Positions 8,115-13,033 of a stretch of DNA of 13,033 nt are shown here, piece by piece. The notes below the pieces were generated by a model. It was given only the letters and a program-made list of their open reading frames with translations, did no database searches and was not told the origin of the DNA. The translations under genes were made by a program, and so were the position numbers. The stretch spans positions 1 through 13,033 of the forward strand of contig JBGTFQ010000082.1 of the NCBI GenBank assembly GCA_041747155.1, read 5' to 3'. Position 1 is the first letter of the stretch, and every line of letters begins with the position of its first letter. Source of the DNA: JACDDK01 sp041747155 (lineage in GTDB: Bacteria > Actinomycetota > Rubrobacteria > Rubrobacterales > Rubrobacteraceae).

Positions 8115-8146
8115 CGGAAAGCCACCGGCAAGCCCCTTATACTAGG
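8115..8146 (+). promoter_or_regulatory. candidate promoter of the dehydrogenase gene, shared with pfp
   Basis: CGGAAAGCC starts at 8115 and TATACTAGG at 8138, an offset of 23. The same two blocks with the same offset (CTGAAAGCC and TAGACTAGG) precede the phosphofructokinase gene. TATACT would be the -10 box with a 17-bp spacer. This leaves a leader of roughly 20-30 bases. Confidence 0.5.
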
Positions 8147-8165
8147 AGTGCCCCGTGAGCGGACC

Positions 8166-8171
8166 AGAAGG
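8166..8171 (+). promoter_or_regulatory. ribosome-binding site deciding the dehydrogenase start
   Basis: AGAAGG lies 8 bp before GTG at 8180. The alternative GTG at 8171 overlaps this site, so 8180 is the better start. Confidence 0.55.
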
Positions 8172-8179
8172 TGTTATCA

Positions 8180-9256
8180 GTGGATAAAAAAACCATCATC
8201 GTGATGGAAGGCGACCAGACCGGCCAGGAGCTACTCGAAGAGGCGTTGCGCGTCCTCGACCCGACGGTAACCGGCCTCGACCTGGAGTTCAAACGCTACG
8301 ACCTCTCTCTGGAGAACCGCCAGACCACGGAGAACGAAGTCGTACACGAAGCGGCGCAAGCCATGAAAGAGACCGGCTTCGGCATAAAAGCCGCGACCGT
8401 CACCCCCGAAACACCTGGCGGACTGGGCTCTCCGAATGCCATACTTCGTAAAGGAATAAACGGAACGGTTATCGTGCGCACCGGGCGGCGTATACCCGGT
8501 GTCAATCCTGTCACAGGTGTCCACGCACCCATCTCCGTGGTCAGGATGGCCGTGGACGATGCTTACGGTGCGGAGGAGTGGCGCGAAGGCGAGGGGCTCG
8601 ATGAGATCGCTTACCGGACTGAGAAGATCAGCCGCCGTGTTTGTCGTGGTGTCTCGGAGTTCGCATTCATTCAGGCACGCAAAATGCGGGCAAAAGTCTT
8701 CGGTGGTCCAAAGTACACCGTCTCCCCTATCTACGAGGGGATGCTAAAAGAAGAGATGGACCGGGCCGCCGAGAACGCGGGCGACGTTAAGTACGAACCG
8801 CAGCTAATAGATGCGACCTACGCGCTGCTGCTCACGACTTTCGGTGAGCCTCTAGTGATACCAACCCTCAACCGCGACGGAGACTGCATCTCCGACCTCG
8901 TGATGCAGATGTTTGGTTCCATCGCCGGTGCCGAGTCACTGCTGATCGCCCTCGACGAAGACGAGAACCCCGAGACTGTAATGGCTGAAGCCCCGCACGG
9001 CACCGCGCCATCGCTAGAGGGCAAGAACGTCGCGAACCCGATGGCAATGATCCTGGCTGGTGCCGCGCTACTGACCTTCTTCCACGATGAAGACGCCAGC
9101 CGAGTATCCCGCGCCATCTACGAATCGACTTTCGAGAGCATATTGGATGGGGTCAAGACAGCGGATCTCGGGGGTGCTGCCACTACGACCGAGTTCACCG
9201 ATGAGATCATCCGCCACATCCGCACGAAACTAGAGGTCTGGAGCGCGTTAGCCTAG
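8180..9256 (+). CDS. isocitrate/isopropylmalate dehydrogenase family protein (probable isocitrate dehydrogenase)
   Basis: A beta-decarboxylating dehydrogenase of 358 residues from GTG 8180 (361 from GTG 8171). Family marks are MEGDQTGQE near the N-terminus, NRDGDCISD (about residues 231-239; the metal and cofactor site), and EAPHGTAPSLEGKNVANP (about 270-287; the nucleotide loop). The N-terminal half differs from ordinary isopropylmalate dehydrogenase: KAATVTPE, SPNAILR, GINGTV and RRIPGVNPVTG resemble, in order, the KCATITPDE, SPNGTIR, GGTV and PRLVPGW stretches of the longer NADP isocitrate dehydrogenases. I infer isocitrate as substrate, supported by the neighbouring isocitrate lyase and malate synthase; an isopropylmalate or homoisocitrate role is not excluded. 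It has its own promoter-like element, and its stop shares CTAG with the convergent gene. Confidence 0.82.
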   Translation: MDKKTIIVMEGDQTGQELLEEALRVLDPTVTGLDLEFKRYDLSLENRQTTENEVVHEAAQAMKETGFGIKAATVTPETPGGLGSPNAILRKGINGTVIVRTGRRIPGVNPVTGVHAPISVVRMAVDDAYGAEEWREGEGLDEIAYRTEKISRRVCRGVSEFAFIQARKMRAKVFGGPKYTVSPIYEGMLKEEMDRAAENAGDVKYEPQLIDATYALLLTTFGEPLVIPTLNRDGDCISDLVMQMFGSIAGAESLLIALDEDENPETVMAEAPHGTAPSLEGKNVANPMAMILAGAALLTFFHDEDASRVSRAIYESTFESILDGVKTADLGGAATTTEFTDEIIRHIRTKLEVWSALA

Positions 9257-10113
9257 GCCCCGAACCGCCGCAGTGTGCTCTGTACGGAACCGAGATAACC
9301 ACCGCCAAAATAGTAAGTGTGGACCAGCAACGGATAGAGGTTGTACAAATCTCGGCGAGTCTCGAAGAAAGCGGGGCTTATTCCTCGTATCTCGGCATAC
9401 CGTTCTAGAAACGGTTCGCCAAAGGAATTGAAGAGGCTGATAAAGGCCAATTCGATCTCCGGGTCAGCGTGATAAATAGCGGGGTCAAGAAACGCCGTGA
9501 TTCGCCCGTCTCTGGCTAGCGCATTTCCGCTCCACGCATCACCATGGACGAGAGCCGGTGGGTTGGGATCTTCTATTAGATCCTCCAACCGCTCCGCCAA
9601 CGCCTCTATGCGCCGCAAATCTTTCACCGGCAGACGGCCCGACTCGTGAGCGACACCAGCAATATACAGCAAGCGCTGGTCGCGAAAGAAATCCACCCAG
9701 TTTTTCGTCCACGGATTCGGTTGGTTTAGGCTGCCGATCAGGGTATCCTGTTCGTGGCCGTAAGCATCTGCCGTAATGCCGTGCAGCGCCGCGAGTAGCT
9801 CCGCCGCGTGGTGCTCGACGCTCTCGGAGAAACTACTCGTCCCCTCCATAAACTCCATCAAGAGTAACGTCTCCGAACCGTGGTAGACCTCGGGGACGGG
9901 AAGTTCGCTGTTATCGCGTAGGTAGCGAAGCATGTAAGATTCGCGTTCCAGATGAGACTCTCCCATTCGATCAATTTTCGCGACGAGCGGCGTACCGTCG
10001 ACAAGCTCCGCCCGATACACCTCGCCGATGCAGCCACCGCCCAGCGGACGCACGCTCTTCAATTGTTCGCCGAGGTGAGTTGTCACGCCCTCAGCAACGA
10101 ACTTTTCAGCCAC
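9253..10113 (-). CDS. fructosamine/ribulosamine 3-kinase family protein
   Basis: A 286-residue cytoplasmic kinase of the FN3K fold, related to aminoglycoside phosphotransferases. Visible parts: the glycine-rich loop PLGGGCIGEVYRAEL (23-37), the ATP lysine in LVAKIDRM (K46), the catalytic HGDAWSGN (190-197), and DPAIYHADPEIELA (210-223), which carries the metal-binding aspartate. The motif is usually HGDLWSGN; here Ala replaces Leu. Bacterial members phosphorylate sugar-derived ketoamines on amines or proteins, making the adduct unstable and so removing it. The GTG start (10113) overlaps the stop of the upstream LMW phosphatase gene by 8 bp (GTGGCTGA), so translation is coupled. That partnership is reported for several bacteria and supports a deglycation role. 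Its stop overlaps the stop of the convergent dehydrogenase gene. Confidence 0.9.
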   Translation of the reverse strand: MAEKFVAEGVTTHLGEQLKSVRPLGGGCIGEVYRAELVDGTPLVAKIDRMGESHLERESYMLRYLRDNSELPVPEVYHGSETLLLMEFMEGTSSFSESVEHHAAELLAALHGITADAYGHEQDTLIGSLNQPNPWTKNWVDFFRDQRLLYIAGVAHESGRLPVKDLRRIEALAERLEDLIEDPNPPALVHGDAWSGNALARDGRITAFLDPAIYHADPEIELAFISLFNSFGEPFLERYAEIRGISPAFFETRRDLYNLYPLLVHTYYFGGGYLGSVQSTLRRFGA

Positions 10114-10594
10114 GCGGGTTTGCTAGACGTTCGCGGACCACCGTCAGAAATCCTTCGGATGCTTGCTCTATGAGATCGAGGGCGTGCTCGAAACCACCGG
10201 CACCTCCGTAGTACGGGTCCGGGACTTCGGTCTCCGGGCCAGGAGCGTAGTCCAGAAACGGGCGTATCTCCGCGCCGCTCGTGCAGATTCCAGATGCTTT
10301 CCGGTAGTTCTCTTCGTCCATTGTGAGGATGTAGTCGAAGTTTTGGCAGTCTTCCGGGTGGAGCATTCGCGAACGCTGGTGAGAGAGGTCCAAGCCTCTA
10401 CTCTTAGCACTCTCCTGCGCTCGATAATCCGGCGGTTCACCTTCATGATAGAAAGCATGCGTCCCGGCAGAGTCGATCTCGACTTCCCCCTCCAGCCCCG
10501 CACGCTTGATGTGATCCTCGAACACGCCTTGAGCCAGTGGAGACCGGCAGATATTTCCCATGCACACAAACAGAATACGGATCATAGCGAGCAT
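10106..10594 (-). CDS. low-molecular-weight protein tyrosine phosphatase family protein
   Basis: A 162-residue phosphatase. The P-loop VCMGNICRSP (10-19) holds the nucleophile Cys11 and Arg17, and the general acid loop is VPDPYYGG (124-131) with Asp126. DSAGTHAFYHEGEPPDYRA and FDYILTMDEEN are the other family-conserved stretches. The ATG at 10594 is used here; ATG at 10585, directly before IRILFVCMGN, is a good alternative, and neither has a strong ribosome-binding site. By family it removes phosphate from tyrosines. However, because its 3' end overlaps the ketoamine-kinase gene by 8 bp, it may instead act on sugar phosphates attached to proteins, as described for LMW-PTP genes found next to FN3K homologues. 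Confidence 0.93.
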   Translation of the reverse strand: MLAMIRILFVCMGNICRSPLAQGVFEDHIKRAGLEGEVEIDSAGTHAFYHEGEPPDYRAQESAKSRGLDLSHQRSRMLHPEDCQNFDYILTMDEENYRKASGICTSGAEIRPFLDYAPGPETEVPDPYYGGAGGFEHALDLIEQASEGFLTVVRERLANPRG

Positions 10595-10806
10595 TGTAGG
10601 TGCTTATGTGCTGAAATGCTGGCTTCTACGCCTTACTGCGCGCACTGCGGTCGCAGAGCGCTTCGGCTTCGTCCGTGTCATGGGTGCAGAGCAGGATTGA
10701 AAACCCTTTTGGTTGACACACCCATGCATGCTCAAATTCCACGCTCACATTCTCAGAAATGATCCTCCAGTGCTAAAGGTGTCGCTCGGTTGGGGCTGAA
10801 CGGTAC
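10595..10806. other. intergenic region with a GC hairpin
   Basis: No gene is supportable here. A hairpin spans 10640-10661: GCGC-A-CTGCG-GT-CGCAG-A-GCGC, with an A:A mismatch and a two-base tip. It lies between the stop of the coiled-coil membrane protein and the start of the phosphatase, both on the minus strand, so it could stop or slow transcription between them. A TTGACA on the plus strand near 10703 has no gene downstream. Confidence 0.35.
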
Positions 10807-11481
10807 TTAGAACCCTGATGCGACAACGCGAACGGCAGACATTACACCATAAACGAAGGTACCTGCGGACGCTGCTCCCACCAGAAAGTAGGCCCAATGA
10901 AGTATCTGGGCTGTCCAGCGTGTCGATGAACCCCCAGTTTCAGATGTAGTCTTTCGGTATCTGCCAATTGACTTATCCAAGATTTGCATAGCGATTATCA
11001 ACATTGAGAAGATTGAGAGTAGAACCGCAGCGAGCAGAAACATGCTCGCGCTGGTGACATCTTCGCGGGCAGTACCATTGAGATTCTCCAGTCGCAATAA
11101 GGTTACGAGGCCTGCGATCGTAGCTACACTTAATGTACTGATGTGCTTATGCCAGTCGTACAGCAGCCTCTGAGCTTCCTCGATCGCTCGTCTGAGTGTC
11201 GCTGTGTCTGCCCTGACTTCGTTGGCTAAGTCGTCTAAATCATGCTCGACCTTAGTAAATTCCAATCTTAGGTCTGACAGGTCTTTCTCCGCCTTTTGGC
11301 CGGGGTTCTTGATTTGCTCCAATTTTGCCTTTTGTCTCTTTTCCTTGACCTCAATGTAGCGTTGCGTAATATGGTCCAGCTTGGTGGCGTATGGATTCTT
11401 GCTCTCGCGACGCCCCACGTCTGACTCACTATGAGGTTTCGACGATTTGAGGACACGTCCTAATACGTCACGGATGTTCAC
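10807..11481 (-). CDS. coiled-coil membrane protein of unknown function
   Basis: A 224-residue protein of no family I recognise. Residues 1-30 are basic and polar. Residues 30-105 are highly charged and helical with coiled-coil periodicity (IEVKEKRQKAKLEQIKN, then LRLEFTKVEHDLDDLANEV, then LRRAIEEAQRLLYDWHKH). Two strong membrane helices follow, at about 145-168 (FLLAAVLLSIFSMLIIAMQI) and 192-218, with a weaker one near 114-130. The coiled coil would face the cytoplasm and could mediate oligomerisation. The start is GTG at 11481 with only a weak upstream site. Codon use is less GC-biased than in the metabolic genes around it. A candidate promoter lies just upstream. It is separated from the phosphatase gene by 212 bp, so linkage is uncertain. 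Confidence 0.65.
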   Translation of the reverse strand: MNIRDVLGRVLKSSKPHSESDVGRRESKNPYATKLDHITQRYIEVKEKRQKAKLEQIKNPGQKAEKDLSDLRLEFTKVEHDLDDLANEVRADTATLRRAIEEAQRLLYDWHKHISTLSVATIAGLVTLLRLENLNGTAREDVTSASMFLLAAVLLSIFSMLIIAMQILDKSIGRYRKTTSETGGSSTRWTAQILHWAYFLVGAASAGTFVYGVMSAVRVVASGF

Positions 11482-11498
11482 AGAGGATACAGTTCTCG

Positions 11499-11528
11499 AC
11501 TATCGGTAACAGTCATTGTCTCGCTCAA
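11499..11528 (-). promoter_or_regulatory. candidate promoter of the coiled-coil membrane protein gene
   Basis: On the minus strand, TTGAGC (11528-11523) and GATAGT (11504-11499) are 18 bp apart, each matching the consensus at 4 of 6 positions, about 18 bp before the GTG start. Confidence 0.3.
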
Positions 11529-11570
11529 ACATCTCCCATGCAACGCAGGCCGCAAAAAAAAGGGAGCACC

Positions 11571-11750
11571 ATGACTCCGATATGTGCCTTCCACAGCCAG
11601 TGTGTGCTTATCAAATACCTTCCGCCCGCGACGAAGACACCCACATTGTACCGACTCGCAGTGGAGGAGGTGCGAAATCGGGCGAAGGAGTCTGAAATGC
11701 GTATCAGTCGGCAGTGCCGGACGCCTGAAAGCCGGTGGGCTAGAGGCTAG
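11571..11750 (+). CDS. possible 59-aa small protein
   Basis: ATG at 11571 follows AAAAGGGAGCACC, an unusually good ribosome-binding site for this window, and the frame runs 59 codons to a TAG at 11748-11750. The product begins MTPICAFHSQCVLIKYLPPA and becomes basic toward its end. I recognise no family. The frame overlaps the candidate promoter of the phosphofructokinase gene, so it may be chance or a decayed gene. The good initiation site is the only real argument for it. Confidence 0.25.
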   Translation: MTPICAFHSQCVLIKYLPPATKTPTLYRLAVEEVRNRAKESEMRISRQCRTPESRWARG

Positions 11751-11776
11751 ACTAGGTACGCTAGAAGACTTTCAGG
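11724..11776. promoter_or_regulatory. inverted repeat around the phosphofructokinase promoter
   Basis: CCTGAAAG (11724-11731) and CTTTCAGG (11769-11776) are perfect 8-bp arms. They bracket the predicted promoter, and the right arm touches the ribosome-binding site (GAGGAGAG). The spacer holds four CTAG tetranucleotides. It could be an operator pair. Confidence 0.35.
11725..11756 (+). promoter_or_regulatory. candidate promoter of the phosphofructokinase gene
   Basis: CTGAAAGCC begins at 11725 and TAGACTAGG at 11748, the same two blocks at the same 23-base offset as upstream of the dehydrogenase gene. CTGAAA and TAGACT are 17 bp apart, as for -35 and -10 boxes. The -10 block lies 35 bp before the ATG of the gene. 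Confidence 0.5.
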
Positions 11777-11790
11777 AAGAGGAGAGAACA

Positions 11791-12840
11791 ATGGCTGAAG
11801 TAAAGAAGATCGGGATATTGACCGGTGGCGGCGACGCGCCGGGATTGAACGGCGTTATACGCGCTGTCACGATGCGTTGCATTGAAGAATACGGCATTGA
11901 GGTCATGGGCCTGAAGCGAGGCTGGAAGAGCTTGCTGGCTCCCGAAGCGGATACCCTGATGCCGCTCGGCTTGGACGATGTGCGGTACATCTTGCAGGAA
12001 GGAGGTACGATCCTAGGCTCCTCGCGCACGAATCCTTACAAGAACGAGGGCGACCCGGAGAAAGTCGTGAAGCAGTTGGAAGAGTTTGGGATAGACGCGC
12101 TGGTCGCTATTGGCGGTGACGATACTTTGGGTGTCGCCAAGCGGCTACACGAGGATTTTGGCGTGCAAGTTGTTGGGTGTCCAAAGACCATCGACAATGA
12201 TCTCTCGGCCACGGATATTACCTTCGGCTACGACACGGCGGTTTCTATCGCCACCGATGCTATAGACAAGTTGCGGACCACGGCCAAGAGCCACGAGCGA
12301 GTGGTTGTCGTGGAGATCATGGGTCGTAACGCCGGTTGGATCACCTGGGGCGCGGGCATCGCCTCCGCCGCCAACGTCACCCTCATCCCCGAAGTCGAAC
12401 CGGACCTCGACGAGATCACCTCGATCTTCGAGAAACGCGCCGCGAACGGCGAAAAGTGGGGTCTCGTGGCCGTCTCCGAAGGCGTCACTCTCTCCGACGA
12501 CCTAACCACCCAGAACGCCGAGAAGGATGAGTTCGGTCACGTCCGACTGGGCGGCATCGCCGAGACCCTCGCCAAAGAGAGAGAGAGCCGCACCGGCATC
12601 GAGACCCGCCACGTCGTCCTCGGACACTTGCAGCGCGGCGGCACCCCGACCGCCAACGACCGCATCCTCTCCACACGCTACGGCCTGCGAGCCGCCGAAG
12701 CCGTCAACAACGGCGAGTGGGGCAAGATGGTCGCCCTGCGCGGCAGCGATGTAATAACCGTCTCACTGGATGAAGCCGTCGCCGAGAACAAGACTGTCCC
12801 CGACGATCTGTACCAGGCGGCTCGAACTTTCTTCGGGTAG
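11791..12840 (+). CDS. pfp: 6-phosphofructokinase, probably pyrophosphate-dependent (group III type)
   Basis: Converts fructose 6-phosphate to fructose 1,6-bisphosphate in cytoplasmic glycolysis. The 349-residue protein has GILTGGGDAPGLNG (8-21), IGGDDTLG (107-114), PKTIDND (131-137, catalytic Asp135), MGRNAGW (177-183) and GHLQRGGTP (278-286). Two positions known to set the phosphoryl donor are Asp111 (Gly104 in the E. coli ATP enzyme) and Lys132 (Gly124 in E. coli). Both are the residues of PPi-using enzymes, so I infer a reversible PPi-dependent enzyme; activity is not proven by sequence. ATG at 11791 is chosen for AGAGGAGAG 6 bp upstream; the open frame reaches back to 11584, but that part does not look coding. 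The next gene starts 14 bp after the stop, so they are probably co-transcribed. Confidence 0.94.
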   Translation: MAEVKKIGILTGGGDAPGLNGVIRAVTMRCIEEYGIEVMGLKRGWKSLLAPEADTLMPLGLDDVRYILQEGGTILGSSRTNPYKNEGDPEKVVKQLEEFGIDALVAIGGDDTLGVAKRLHEDFGVQVVGCPKTIDNDLSATDITFGYDTAVSIATDAIDKLRTTAKSHERVVVVEIMGRNAGWITWGAGIASAANVTLIPEVEPDLDEITSIFEKRAANGEKWGLVAVSEGVTLSDDLTTQNAEKDEFGHVRLGGIAETLAKERESRTGIETRHVVLGHLQRGGTPTANDRILSTRYGLRAAEAVNNGEWGKMVALRGSDVITVSLDEAVAENKTVPDDLYQAARTFFG

Positions 12841-12854
12841 CCGGAGCCGTTCCT

Positions 12855-13033
12855 GTGTTCGAGGGCTTCGAGAGGGAACGGATAGCCACGAGCGAGGCCG
12901 AGATCGAGCTGGTACGCGGTGGAGCGGGGCCGCCGGTCCTGTTGTTGCACGGCTACCCTCAGACCCGCTCGATGTGGGACCGGGTAGCCGCCGTTCTTGC
13001 CGAAGACTTCACCGTCGTGGCGGCGGACCTGCG
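12855..13033 (+). CDS. alpha/beta hydrolase, haloacetate-dehalogenase-like (partial, 5' end)
   Basis: The N-terminal 59 codons of an alpha/beta-hydrolase, cut by the right edge. GTG at 12855 has GGAG 8 bp upstream and lies 14 bp after the phosphofructokinase stop. The translation begins VFEGFERERIATSEAEIELV, followed by PPVLLLHGYPQTRSMWDRV and FTVVAADLR. The HGYPQT oxyanion-hole motif and the leading F-x-GFE pattern are typical of the fluoroacetate/haloacetate dehalogenase and epoxide-hydrolase branch. The catalytic Asp-His-Asp residues would lie beyond the window, so the reaction cannot be assigned. Many such actinobacterial annotations are of unknown substrate. Confidence 0.75.
   Translation, partial: MFEGFERERIATSEAEIELVRGGAGPPVLLLHGYPQTRSMWDRVAAVLAEDFTVVAADL

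Noticed and set aside
10703..10708. Perfect TTGACA on the plus strand
   Set aside because: No acceptable -10 at 16-18 bp and no plus-strand gene downstream before 11571.
10690..10710. tRNA-like anticodon arm (GGATTGAAAACCC)
   Set aside because: The surrounding sequence does not fold into acceptor, D and T arms and lacks a GGTTCGA-type T loop.
10163..10762. Plus-strand open frame of 199 codons antisense to the phosphatase gene
   Set aside because: Its product lacks motifs, and the minus strand encodes a clear LMW phosphatase.
11584..11790. N-terminal 69-codon extension of the phosphofructokinase
   Set aside because: The extension has no family counterpart, overlaps the promoter element, and ATG 11791 has a strong ribosome-binding site.

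Overview
The window looks like a chromosomal segment of an actinobacterium, most likely from the Rubrobacter lineage. This rests on moderately high GC, frequent GTG/TTG starts, an F420-type PPOX protein, a group III phosphofructokinase, and a central-carbon gene set. It is inference from gene content and style, not from a database match. Most genes are ordinary metabolic genes; the unusual material is in regulation, gene joints and one AT-richer accessory patch.

Layout. 1-157 (-): 5' end of a small membrane or exported protein running off the left edge, with an unclear start. 306-1502 (+): 12-helix MFS transporter. 1503-1838: no supportable gene. 1839-2153 (-): a small conserved-type gene of the YDNGG/RYTVVF kind, broken by one in-frame TGA. 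2241-3064 (+): an XRE regulator overlapping a four-helix membrane protein, then a strong hairpin (3073-3104). 3137-6685 (-): glyoxylate-shunt genes, isocitrate lyase (aceA) preceded by malate synthase (aceB) and a 95-aa unknown. 6728-9256 (+): a divergent LysR regulator, a PPOX/F420-type protein and an unusual isocitrate/isopropylmalate-family dehydrogenase. 9253-10594 (-): low-molecular-weight phosphatase overlapping a fructosamine-kinase homologue, a likely protein-deglycation pair. 10807-11481 (-): coiled-coil membrane protein. 11791-12840 (+): phosphofructokinase with residues typical of pyrophosphate-dependent enzymes. 12855 to the right edge (+): 5' part of a haloacetate-dehalogenase-like alpha/beta hydrolase.

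How it fits together. The isocitrate branch point is encoded here: isocitrate lyase plus malate synthase bypass the decarboxylating steps that the dehydrogenase would catalyse, and a LysR regulator sits between the two arms, with only 42 bp separating its start from that of the divergent unit. A reversible PPi-linked phosphofructokinase a few kb away would suit growth that alternates between sugar and acetate or fatty acids. The dehydrogenase and phosphofructokinase genes carry a nearly identical two-part upstream element (C-K-GAAAGCC, 14 nt, TA-K-ACTAGG), which suggests shared promoter control of two genes about 3.6 kb apart.

Most notable points: the shared dehydrogenase/phosphofructokinase promoter element, the PPi signature of the phosphofructokinase, the TGA-interrupted small gene, the duplicated C-terminal tail of isocitrate lyase, the phosphatase/deglycation-kinase overlap, and a strong 5'-to-3' change in third-position G versus C within genes. 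No CRISPR array, insertion sequence, rRNA or convincing tRNA was seen.
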